Shown: piece by piece, positions 1-9,702 of the stretch | Layout of the letters: each line of letters starts with the position of its first letter | How positions within the stretch are numbered: position 1 is the stretch's first letter | Assembly (NCBI RefSeq): GCF_001625195.1 | Contig: NC_054389.1 | Location: 3,778,520-3,842,519, forward strand | Length of the DNA stretch: 64,000 nt | Reading direction: 5' to 3' | Source of the DNA: Drechmeria coniospora | Taxonomy: Eukaryota > Ascomycota > Sordariomycetes > Hypocreales > Ophiocordycipitaceae | Position numbers and translations under genes: made by a program | The notes under the pieces: generated by a model | Database searches by the model: none | The model's input: only the letters and a program-made list of their open reading frames with translations | What the model was told of the DNA's origin: nothing

Positions 1-1525
1 CGTCCGCATCAATGTCAAGGGCGCCTTCATCGTCGATCCGGACACGAGCACCCCGGCGCCCGGCCTCGCCCAGGGGACCGGCAATGATAGAGGCAGTCCG
101 ACACATCGTGAGACGAGCGACATTAGGCTGCCGAACCACACGGCCGTGGTCAGCCACATTGCCGTTGATGTACGACTCTCTCTCACTCCTTTGTTCTACC
201 CTTTACTCCCCCCTTTTCTCTCTGCTCGCCTCTCTCCTCGCCTCTCTCCTCACCGCTCTCCTCGCCTCTCTCCTCACCGCTCTCCTCGCCCCTCTCCTCG
301 CCCCCTCGTCCACTCTTTCCAGTTGTGCGAATGGTCGCACTGGTCCCGCCGATGGTTGCACAGAGGGAATGCGACCGCTGACTGCCCCGCCTTAGATTGG
401 CGGTTCGCTCATCAAGCTCGTCTACTACTCGAGGGAGGTGGACTCGACTGACCCTGGTGGCCGGCTCAATTTCCAAATATTCGAAACAGATCGTGTCGAT
501 GACTGCGTCGAATACATGAAGCATCTTCGCGACAAGCAATTGGAGCTCAACGGGTCGCAGCACGGTGCCCTCTGCGTCATGGCCACGGGGGGCGGCGCGT
601 ACAAATTCTACGACAAGATCCGCGATGCCCTGGGAGTCGACGTGCTGCGGGAGGACGAGATGGAATGCCTCATTATAGGTTCGCGCCGCAGACGACTTAT
701 GGTGCCCTTTGACCGTGAGGCTAACAATTGCATGCAGGCCTCGACTTCTTCATCACCGAGATCCCTCGCGAAGTTTTCACCTACTCAGAAACCGACCCGA
801 TGCATTTTGTCAGCCCTCGCGAGAACATATACCCCTACATGCTCGTCAATATTGGATCTGGTGTATCGATTCTGAAGGTGACGGGTCCGAGGTCGTACCA
901 GCGAGTGGGTGGCACCTCATTGGGTGGCGGCACGCTCTGGGGGCTGTTGTCGCTGCTGACCGGAGCGAATACCTTTGACGACATGCTGGAGCAGGCAGCA
1001 ACGGGCGACAATGCCAAGGTCGACATGCTGGTCGGAGACATCTACGGAACGGACTATGGCAAAATCGGCCTGAAAAGCACCGCGATTGCATCGTCTTTTG
1101 GGAAAGTCTTTCGGATTAAAAAGGCGGCTGAAGCGGGAGCGGCGAATGGCATCCAGGAGGACACGTCCACTACCGACGTGGGCTTTACCGACGGGGACAT
1201 TTCGCGCTCCCTGCTGTACGCGGTTTCCAACAACATTGGGCAGATTGCCTATCTGCAATCGCAAATCCACAATCTCTCGGACATCTACTTTGGCGGCACC
1301 TTTATTCGGGGCCATCGGCAAACCATGAACACGCTGAGCTACGCCATCAAGTTCTGGAGTAAGGGCGAGAAGCAAGCCTATTTCCTGCGGCACGAGGGCT
1401 ACCTCGGTGCCGTAGGTGCCTTCCTGAAGCGACAGCCTATCAACTGGGGCAGGAGAGGCAGTTTTGAGGCCAACGACGATCTCGCGAATTGGAGGAAGAG
1501 CCATAAAGGGGGCGTGGCGGCATGA
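1..1525 (+). CDS. Pantothenate kinase (eukaryotic type II / fumble family), 5' end cut by window edge
   Basis: This enzyme phosphorylates pantothenate (vitamin B5) with ATP, the first and usually rate-limiting step of coenzyme A synthesis, in the cytosol. Three exons are visible: up to 169 (frame starts at base 2), 396-678 and 738-1525 (TGA), with introns at 170-395 and 679-737. Joined, they give 412 residues without the N-terminus. Family signatures include the N-terminal strand VRINVKGAFIVD, LPNHTAVVSHIAVD running across the first intron into IGGSLIKLVYYSREVDST, the MATGGGAYKF glycine loop, NIGSGVSIL, RVGGTSLGGGTLWGLL (nucleotide/pantothenate pocket), YFGGTFIRGH and the C-terminal HEGYLGAVGAF. 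The first intron is a C/T-rich tract of CTCGCCTCTCCTC-like units. The only uncertainty is how much N-terminal sequence lies outside the window. Confidence 0.95.
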
Positions 1526-2195
1526 GAGCTGTGCGATGCCGTTGCCCCCGAGCTCGAACCCGAATTTATCATTTCGCAATAGATCTTGCTGGGACGATGT
1601 TGGCACATTTGGTTTTTTTTTTGGATACCTGGGCATCAAGGCTATTTGATAGAGTACGGCGTCGGATTCGCGACATAGAGTATGATTTCCACACCGGACA
1701 CAAGGGTAATGTTTTTGTATTGTACATATGTATATTGAGATCGCTCGCCCGACGCCGCTCAAGGATAGGTTACCCAGACGTCACGTTGCGGTTGCTGGGA
1801 ATGGTTGGAGGGAGAGAACTGCAATTGGGTATCAAGGGGCCACTCTTCAATCAAATAGGTTCCAGGAGATAGGTAGGCATATATATCCGCCTTCACGCAG
1901 CCAACCCTTTCCGGAAGGAAAGAATCTCGCCAAGGATAGGGAAGCATAAGTACTGTCGCGGTAATGTGCCACAACGGCCGTGATGGCCGAAAAAGTTGCC
2001 GAGCTGCCGTCGGCAGCCGGGGCAGGGCCGAGACTCAAGGCGAGTCGTGATGCATGCGTGCGCGGCGGGCCAGCCGAATGGCGTTCGGATACCGTCATGG
2101 TGGAACGGCTATGCAGGCCATCCGATGGCTAGGAGCCGCTGCATCATCGGGTGCAACAAATGGCAGATGTCAAGTCGTCCAGTCGGCAGCCAGCG
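1526..2195. other. Convergent intergenic region, pantothenate kinase / Aim11
   Basis: These 670 bases hold the 3' flanks of two genes transcribed towards each other. There is a T-run near 1612-1622 and no convincing coding potential on either strand. I see no repeat or RNA gene here. Confidence 0.6.
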
Positions 2196-2852
2196 TCACG
2201 TCTCCTCATGGGCGGCGCCGCTTGCTTGGTCCTCGGCAGGCTTCCCAGGCTTCTCGGGTAGCGTGGCATCCATGCCCAGTTTCTCCAAGAGCGACTTCAT
2301 CATCTGCTCCATCTCCCGCTCGGCCTCGGGGTCCTCGTTCCCCGGTCGCTGCAGGGCCGCCTGGGTGCGCTCCCGCAGTTCGGCGACGGAGCAGAGGTCC
2401 CAGCCCCAAGCGATGCCGCCGGTGAGCATGACACCGAAGCTCATGACGTTGAGCGTGGCGAGGCCCAGTGCGTGCGAGGCGAGGAGGACGCGGTCGGCGC
2501 CATCATCACCGTGGCCGGGTTTGAAGGCGAGCCGGTTGGAGGTGTGGAAGGCGGGCAGGGCCTCGATCTTGCGCCGGATGACGGAGCGGCGCGCGACGGC
2601 GATGGAGGCTGCGAGGAAGGAGGCGCCGGCGAAGAAGAGGCCAAGCTGGTGGAGCCGTCTGGTTGCGGGGGAGTAGGAGGCTGTGGAGGAGGTTGCCGAG
2701 GTCGTTGAGGCCACAGACGTTGCCGAGGCAGCCAAAGGTTGCTGTGAGCGAGGAGCCATCTCGTTGCGAGGCGGCGAGGCTGATTCATCGACGGCGGGGC
2801 TCGGAGGGGACGGGGTGAGCCCCATCGATTGAAGGATAAATCGAGCAATCAT
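2196..2852 (-). CDS. aim11: Aim11-like mitochondrial inheritance membrane protein
   Basis: This is a single-exon gene of 218 residues. Residues 1-60 are Ser/Ala/Pro-rich and probably disordered. Two hydrophobic segments follow, at about 68-87 (QLGLFFAGASFLAASIAVAR) and 127-151 (around LNVMSFGVMLTGGIAWGW), and the polar tail contains helical ELRERTQAALQR. The pattern RRLHQLGLFFAGASFLAASIAVARR, a basic linker, then a second Gly-rich transmembrane span is that of fungal AIM11, whose yeast mutants show altered mitochondrial genome inheritance; its biochemical role is unknown. The start at 2852 gives MIARF and needs no intron. It is divergent from the oxygenase gene that starts 434 bases away. Identification rests on the two membrane segments and their spacing, so it is good but not absolute. 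Confidence 0.8.
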   Translation of the reverse strand: MIARFILQSMGLTPSPPSPAVDESASPPRNEMAPRSQQPLAASATSVASTTSATSSTASYSPATRRLHQLGLFFAGASFLAASIAVARRSVIRRKIEALPAFHTSNRLAFKPGHGDDGADRVLLASHALGLATLNVMSFGVMLTGGIAWGWDLCSVAELRERTQAALQRPGNEDPEAEREMEQMMKSLLEKLGMDATLPEKPGKPAEDQASGAAHEET

Positions 2853-3286
2853 GGCTGGAGGGAAAGCCGTACGAGTTGGGCGGTGGGCGGCGTATCCTGG
2901 ATTCTCCCGAGGAGCGTGCTTAAATTATCATGATGTCGATGTTTGGTGGAGTGGAAAAGATGGGGCTAGTGGTGGCACTTGGGAGGCGTGATTGGCGGCA
3001 TTTCGATGACCACAACGAAGCCCATGATTGCCGTGCGCCAGACCCTGCCAAGACAACTCATACCTCACGCAACCTGGCTCATCCATCCGCATTGCCTATC
3101 GTTATTTCCTTCAAACCAATACGCGACCGGAGCAATCCCGAGTCAATCTTTGCATGGAACGAAAAGCGACGGAAACGAAGGTGGCAAGATCAATGCAGGC
3201 TGAACTTGAACGGCAGTAACCTTGGCTGCGAATAGCATCCATCGGAGAGGCATCATCCCCGTGACTCCACGCCAAAGTCGAGCGTG
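2853..3286. promoter_or_regulatory. Divergent intergenic promoter region, Aim11 / oxygenase
   Basis: These 434 bases separate two start codons on opposite strands, so both promoters must lie here or overlap the transcripts. I see no clear TATA box and no GTAC-rich repeat; the region looks like ordinary unique sequence. Confidence 0.5.
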
Positions 3287-4217
3287 ATGCCGAAGCCTGC
3301 AAAGGGCTCGAAACCGGCCAAGGCTGCCACGTCCACACCGCAGAATTGCACTCAGGCAGCAGAGGCCCCCGGTCCGCCGGCGTGGCCCCAGTTCAAGCCC
3401 CGGCTGCCGGTGATGGACCTCGCGCCAGAGTTTCTTCCCGCAACGTCCAAGGTCGCCCTCATCCCATCCTTCTTCCCCCGCTCCCTGTGCCGAGAGTACG
3501 TAGCCTTCCTCAAGACGCTGCCGCTCCAGACAACACCGTCTCGTCCCAAGCGCGGCGATGCGGTCCGTGTCAATGATCGCTTCCAGACCCACGACGCGGC
3601 CTTTGCTCGGAGGTTGTGGGAGCAGACGGGCCTGAAGGAGACTCTGCTCGAGAACGAGAGCCTCAAGGGCTCGTGGTCAGTGATTACGAGGAACGGCACT
3701 GTGCATGACCGATGGATTGACGAGCTCGCTGCAGGGGCGGTGAGCCGATCGGGTTGAACCCGAACATTCGAGTCTATCGATATACCAAAGGCCAATACTT
3801 TGACTGCCACTGTAGGTCCCGCAGCTCCCATCCAAGCTCGCATGCTGAGGAATGGCAGACGACGAATGCAACAACCTGACGCTTCCCACCGAACCACCCA
3901 CGGCTGCGCGTACAACCTGGACCTTGCTCTTGTACCTCACCTCGGCCGCCGAGGGTTGCGTCGGCGGCGAGACCGTCTTTTATCGTCACGACAGGAAGTC
4001 GCCTTCTCAGGAGATTGCAGTGCCGTTGGAGACAGGGATGCTCCTGTTGCACAAGCACGGCGACGACTGTCTACTGGTAGGTTTCCTCGCCGGCCAGCAT
4101 GACCGTGGTTGCGACGGCTGTCCTCCGACCTCGGCTGACTGGCTGCAGCATGAGGGACGCGAGGTGACGGCAGGCGAGAAATGGGTCTTGCGAACAGATC
4201 TCTGCATTCGCAGGTGA
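3287..4217 (+). CDS. 2-oxoglutarate/Fe(II)-dependent oxygenase, prolyl 4-hydroxylase-like
   Basis: Four exons (3287-3675, 3735-3811, 3859-4076, 4149-4217) splice to 250 residues. Each junction restores a family-typical sequence: KGSW|GGEPIGLNPNIRVYRY, FDCH|YDECNN and DDCLL|HEGREVTAGEKWVLR. These are the elements of the P4Hc double-stranded beta-helix: Fe ligands H155, D157 (HYD) and H229, with K239 or R243 placed to bind the 2-oxoglutarate carboxylate. Family members hydroxylate proline or other side chains using O2 and 2-oxoglutarate; the substrate cannot be read from sequence. There is no signal peptide, so it is likely cytosolic or nuclear. The N-terminal 40 residues are Lys/Pro/Ala-rich. 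A GTG lies three bases upstream, but ATG 3287 is the natural start. Confidence 0.88.
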
Positions 4218-4649
4218 ACACTACATGATCGACGCCAATCGACATTGACGTGGATGGCGCATCGCTGCTCCCCACGGTTGAGTCAAGGCAGAGTCCAATA
4301 TCATTTCTGCCCCATGGCGCCTGTTGGGGAGACGAAAGGCGCAGCGGCCCATTCAAGACCGATTGAGGACATGGGACAGGTGCCATCTTTTGCAGGCCAT
4401 GTTCCATCATGCCTACGATTGCTGGCATGTATCCGACGAACCATTCATCGTCTTCTGACTTGGCCGATTGAAACCGTGAGAGCGTCGAAGGAGCAAATTC
4501 ATTGCAATGGTGGTGACGAGTTAATATAGCCGTGCATTGGGTGGCCGGCCTTATCGTCTACTTGTCCGCCCAGCGAGTTGACGACGGAGCAAGGAGGCCT
4601 CCAGAAACCTGCGCCCCGAGCGATTATCGCGCGGTAATGTCGCAATGGC

Positions 4650-5260
4650 CAAGTACGGAGTACATTACTTAATTATTACACACTTGCTGGTACTGCAGGG
4701 CGTACAACTATTATTACGGAGTAAGTATTACGGAGCACTCGAATACGGGAATACGGAGAACTACTTCATGCTACTTGCACATGTACTGTAGGTGTGCTCC
4801 GTACTAAACAGTTGTACTGTACTCCATAACGCACAGTAAGTACTAGGTACTAGGTATGCAGTTACTCCGTACTCCCGTACTCTGAACAGGAATACTAGTA
4901 CAACAACGAAATGAGTACTGTACAGAGTACATGTACCTGCTGTCAGTTGCTTGCTCCAATGCAGGCTCCACCGATTTCCCTTGCATTTAAGGACTAGTAA
5001 GTAAGTACTAGGTGCTTGCGCCGTAGTTGTAGGTACTCGTATGATACTCTGGCCCTACGCATGACACCTGTCAGTGATGACGAGTCCCAAAAGGGGGTCG
5101 ATGATACTATTCCAAGGTTAGTTCTCCGTACCAATGTTGGGTACCCAAGTACTTGTACTGTACGGAGATGTGTACTGTAGTTGTTGTAAGTACTTGTACG
5201 GTACGGAGTAATACTCCGTACTTACGTACATGCACTGCAATACAACCAACCAAATGTCGT
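4650..5260. repeat. GTAC-rich palindromic-word island 1
   Basis: Dense occurrence of GTAC inside variants of TACGGAGTA / TACTCCGTA, AGTACTAGGTA, TACTGTAC and ACATGTAC. It includes a perfect inverted repeat at 5201-5221: GTACGGAGTA, one A, then its exact reverse complement. No coding potential. Islands of the same composition recur across the window. Confidence 0.8.
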
Positions 5261-6236
5261 CGCAAGGGACAGATTCGACTGGCTAGCAACCACGGGGCAC
5301 CATTCAAGCTCTTCCCCCCCCCCTAGTGGTTGAGCGCGGGGCATCTTGACGGCAAAAAGATCATTACAGGCCGAGCATTGCTTGTTTTTATTGCCGAGCG
5401 GCTCCATGGCGCACACCTACCTAGTGAGGCATGTGTGCCGCGTAAGTGCTGTTGGGTAACGTTGAAGGCTGCATTAGGTATCCAAGACCACATGCAAGGA
5501 TGTAAGTAAAGATACTGGGAATATGTGGACAATTAGCGCCAAGTGCCCATCCACACTTGCAACAGAACCGCCATGGGTTCGAATGCGTTCGTCCCGCCTC
5601 CGAATTAATAGGTACCTCGTGCTCATGACAGAACGGAGTACGTACCTCGAGCCAAAGCACGATAGCCGATGTTTAAACGTGCGCCGGCAGATGAGGTACC
5701 GTTCACATTTTCGTCCACTAGCACACCATACTTGCCCAAGGTTGCCGGTACTTGGCCCTGCCATGTGGTGCCGCACGGCGGGTCGATGGAACCATAACGA
5801 TTCCAGCTCATCGACCGCACCGTCTACCTTCTTTCGAGGTACATTGCTGCCGTCGCGCACAGAGCATTCACCATCAGTCACGGCGCAGCTTATCCATCTC
5901 AGACTTTTCATCGAAGCTGTACATGTACTCCGTGATTGTGCATGTACTCGCCTGCTATACTTGCTTAAGAATACCTCCATACTTGTCAGCCGCATCCATC
6001 CATTTCTCCTTTCATCCTCTCGTCCTCCCCTGCGCTTCCTTTGTGCCGCTTTTTTCGTTGAGCAATCGCATCACCCGCACTCTGGCAAACGTTCGTTGCC
6101 TCGTCGTCCTTTTATTCGTCAGCTCAGCCAACCAGCCTAACAGTACGGAGTACCTTGCTAGCTAGCAGACTTGGTGCTTCGACGGCCACTCCCCGCGTAC
6201 CATCCGCCCCGCCCACCCAACGGCTTGATTCCTTCT

Positions 6237-6260
6237 CCCCCCCCCCCCCCCCCCCCCCCC
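6237..6260 (+). repeat. 24-base poly-C tract
   Basis: An uninterrupted run of 24 C residues within the pyrimidine-rich leader, about 510 bases upstream of the Chs4/Skt5-like start codon. The length may be unstable or affected by sequencing error. Confidence 0.9.
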
Positions 6261-6768
6261 ACTCCACCGAGCTCATATCTCGACATCATCTGAGACAAAC
6301 CCTCGTGCAGCCTTCATACACATACGCTTCTTCCATCCACACCGTTCAACGGCTGACCTAAGGTCTCCGGCGCATTCCTTCCGCTCGCGGTTGAGCATCT
6401 CTCGTTCCCATCCCATCTTTTATTCACTAGCTGGCGTCGGTCGGCAACCTCCACGTAAACCAAGCGACGAAAGGGTCCGACAGCACCGGTCAAAAACATT
6501 CTGTCCCTTTTCCCTCGGACGACGCCTACGACGGTGCTCCAAGCGACCCGTGGCAGCCACATGCGGAGGTCCTCCTAGCTTTCCCGCATCGTGGGAGCGA
6601 AACCGACGGCGACTTCCGTTACCGTCCCTGCTCGTCGCCTGCCGCTCGGGCATGGGATCTCAGCAGACAAGGCCACTTATGCGTCGACAGTGAGATCGCC
6701 TACCTTGCGACCCCTAGACCGACACGTCGGACCACCACTTCATCCCTGCCGTACCTGCCGTGGCCGCC

Positions 6769-9681
6769 ATGGCATATGACAGAGGAGGATACGGCGGTGG
6801 CGCCCACCAGCGTCCGGCGCAGCATGCATTCAACGATCGGCCGCCGCCAGTGCGACACTACGAATCTCCGCAGGCCTATGGCGACGCGTACGACGACCGC
6901 GGTTACGACGACCGCGGTTACGACGACCGTGCCGGCTACGGGCAAGATGTGAAACATGCATATCAAGGCAACGGCCGGGCCCCGCATGGTCGCCCGGGAC
7001 CGGGACATCAATACCACGGATCAGGTCCCGAAATAGGCGGCCTTCCCATGCCTCCCAGCCGAGGTGCCATGCCCCGTCCCTCGACGGCTGATGGTTATCG
7101 TGCCGGTCAGCCTCCCAGAGACAGGGGAGGGGGTCCGAGGCCCGGGCCGGGACCGCCACGAGCCATGACAGGCCCCGGCAGAGGTGGCCCGTCCGGCCCG
7201 TACCCGCCGAACCAAGATCACGGTGGGTTTGATTTCGGCATGCACCGCTTGCTTGGCCTTTTTGCTAACCTGCCGACTGGACAGCCGGCCGCCGACCAGA
7301 GATGAGAGGCCCGCCGGGCCGTCGTGAGCCCGGCTACGGCGCGAACGAGGACATTGCCGGTCCCATGTCGGACATGTCCATCAACGGTCGGCGGGGAGGA
7401 TATCCAGAGGCAGCCCCCGGCCCGGGCGGTTATCCGGCATCTGGACAATACGCCTCGCACCCGGCGGATGCTGGCAGGGGGGGTCGGCCACGGGATTTTC
7501 CGCCGCGCGAATTCCCCGACCAGAGGCAAGGTCCGCCCCCCGGACGGAACGCGGGAGGTTACGGAGGTCCGAGGGAGGACTTTGGCCACCCTAGCCGAAG
7601 CATGACGATGCCTGTAAACGACTCTACGAGGCACAACATACCTCCACGGCAGCGAATGGACTCGGTGCCCGTCAACGGCCTTTCCGGTCAAGGCATGATG
7701 ATGCCTAGGCAGGGCAATCGACTGCCTCCTCAGAGAAACTTCAGCTCGAATGCTCAGCTACCGCACGAGCAGGCTTTCGCCGACAATGACCGTTCTGGAT
7801 ACGGCCGTCAGCAGGCTCCGGCGGCCGGCGGCGCTTTCGACACGTACGGTGCCCCGCCTCGCGGCCGCCAACCAGGGTACGATGCCGAGCCCGCCTCGCG
7901 GCCAACCCTGCCCGACTTCAACTCGGATCCGAGCCAGCGAGGAGGACGGCGATCGTTCGACCAAGTGATGCGGCCCGAGTATGGGCAACCCCACGCCGGT
8001 CCCAATCAGATGCCTAGGCTGCACCACGCCAAGTCCGAGGCCAACATCCGTCAGCCGCAGGCTGCCGTCTTCGAGATGCCGGGCGACATTCCCTCGGTCC
8101 CTCCCATGCCGCCCAATCCGGCGGGCTTTTCGGACGGCTACGGCCGCTCCAGGAGCTACGACGTCATGGCCCATCCGCCTCGCGGGCCAGCTGCGCCGCC
8201 CGCCGCTTCTCAACCCAGCCACGGAGGTGTCCCGAGGACGCAGACGGGCCTGTCGCAGGGCACGAACGCGGACTCGCTGCCTTCCCATCCTACGCCGGTC
8301 CGCCCGGGCTTGATGGCCGGTTCCATGGTCAGCCTGAACGACAGGTCGCCCCCCGTTCGGCACTACGGGGGCGTGCCGCACATGGCATCGCCGCAATCTC
8401 TGCCGCCTCAGGGCCAGGAACGGATGGTCGCGCGAGCGGGCCACCAGGTGCCGGAGGTTGCGCCCATCGAGGAGCCCGTGTCTCCGCAGGAGCTCGAGCG
8501 GCTGCGGGTGGCCATCAAGAACAACGCCAACGATCAGGAGGCGGCGCTGAGGCTCGCCCGGAAGCTCATCGAGGCGGCCGACGTGCTCGCGCCGAACCTG
8601 CCGGACCCGAAGCAGCGGACCAGAGCGCGCGAGCGCTACCTGCTGGATGCGCACAAGATTCTGAAGAAGCTGACGGTGTCGCAGAACCAGGATGCCATGT
8701 TCGTCATGGCCGACGGTCTCGGCCGCGGCCTCTTCGGCAACGCGCCCGACAACAAGGAGGCCTTTACGCTCTACCAATCGGCGGCCAAGCTGGGGCACGC
8801 GGCGGCGGCGTACCGGACGGCCGTCTGCTGCGAAATCGGAAACGACGAAGGCGGCGGGACGCGCAAGGACCCGCTCAAGGCGATGCAGTGGTACAAGCGG
8901 TCGGCCACGCTCGGCGACCCTCCGGCCATGTACAAGGTCGGCATGATCCTGCTCAAGGGGCTCCTGGGCCAGCCGAGGAACCCGAGGGAGGCGGTCGGCT
9001 GGCTCAAGAGGGCGGCGGAGCAGGCTGATACGGAGAACCCGCACGCGCTGCACGAGCTCGGGCTGCTCTACGAGTCGGCGCAGCCCAACGACGCCATCGT
9101 CCGGGACGAGATGTACGCCCTCAGCCTGTTCCAGCAGGCGGCCGACCTGGGCTACAAATTCTCGCAGTTCCGGCTCGGCAGCACGTTCGAGTACGGCCTC
9201 ATGGGGTGCGGCATCGATCCGAGAAAGTCCATCTTCTGGTACTCCAAGGCGGCAGCCCAAGAGGAGCACCAGTCGGAGCTCGCGCTGAGCGGCTGGTACC
9301 TCACGGGGACCGAGGGTGTCCTCGGTCAGTCGGACACGGAGGCGTACCTGTGGGCGAGGAAGGCGGCCGTTGCCGGGCTGGCCAAGGCCGAGTACGCCAT
9401 GGGATACTTCACCGAGGTCGGCATCGGCGTGCCGGCGAACCTCGAGGACGCGAAGCGGTGGTACTGGAGAGCGGCAGGTACGTATCGGCACCGGAGAGGC
9501 GACGAGGCGACGTGATGAGGACGAGACGCTGACAACGCCGACAGCCCAAGACTTTCCCAAGGCGCGGGAGAGGCTCGAGGATCTCAAGCGGGCGGGAAAG
9601 AACGGACATCCCCGACAGCGCGAGAGGATATCACGAAGCCGCATCGGGAGGCAGCAGGAAGGGGAGTGCAGCATCATGTGA
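6769..9681 (+). CDS. chs4: Chitin synthase activator, Chs4/Skt5-like Sel1-repeat protein with CaaX box
   Basis: Three exons (6769-7222, 7285-9477, 9545-9681) encode 927 residues. The first 560 or so are disordered and rich in Gly, Pro, Arg and Gln, with a threefold YDDRG repeat. About residues 620-880 carry Sel1-type helical repeats (for example AFTLYQSAAKLGHAAAAYR, KAMQWYKRSATLGDPPAMYK, EAYLWARKAAVAGLAKAEYA). The tail is basic and ends in C-S-I-M, a farnesylation CaaX box; yeast Chs4/Skt5 ends CVIM. In yeast this protein binds and activates chitin synthase III at the bud neck and cell tip. Splicing of the last intron matters: without it translation ends early at TYRHRRGDEAT and loses the CaaX. 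A GTG at 6760 is in frame, but ATG 6769 (MAYDRGG) is preferred. The first intron has a textbook TGCTAAC branch site. Confidence 0.92.
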
Positions 9682-9702
9682 CATGTGACATGTGACATGT
9701 GA
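9675..9702 (+). repeat. Four tandem copies of heptamer CATGTGA across the chs4 stop codon
   Basis: Four perfect copies of CATGTGA, at 9675, 9682, 9689 and 9696. The first copy contains the last Met codon and the TGA stop of the Chs4/Skt5-like gene (9679-9681), so the rest lie in the 3' UTR. Confidence 0.9.

Larger units (their letters stand above)
4218..6768. other. Intergenic region with GTAC-rich island and C/T-rich leader
   Basis: This 2.55-kb gap holds no convincing gene. Bases about 4650-5260 form a GTAC-rich island (listed separately). From about 5980 to 6760 the plus strand is pyrimidine-rich with few purine tracts and contains a 24-base C run. That composition is common in fungal promoters and 5' leaders, and I read it as the promoter and transcribed leader of the downstream Chs4/Skt5-like gene. 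Confidence 0.6.

Noticed and set aside
5560..5610. GGTTCGAAT resembling the T-arm of a tRNA
   Set aside because: No matching acceptor, D-arm or anticodon stem could be folded around it.
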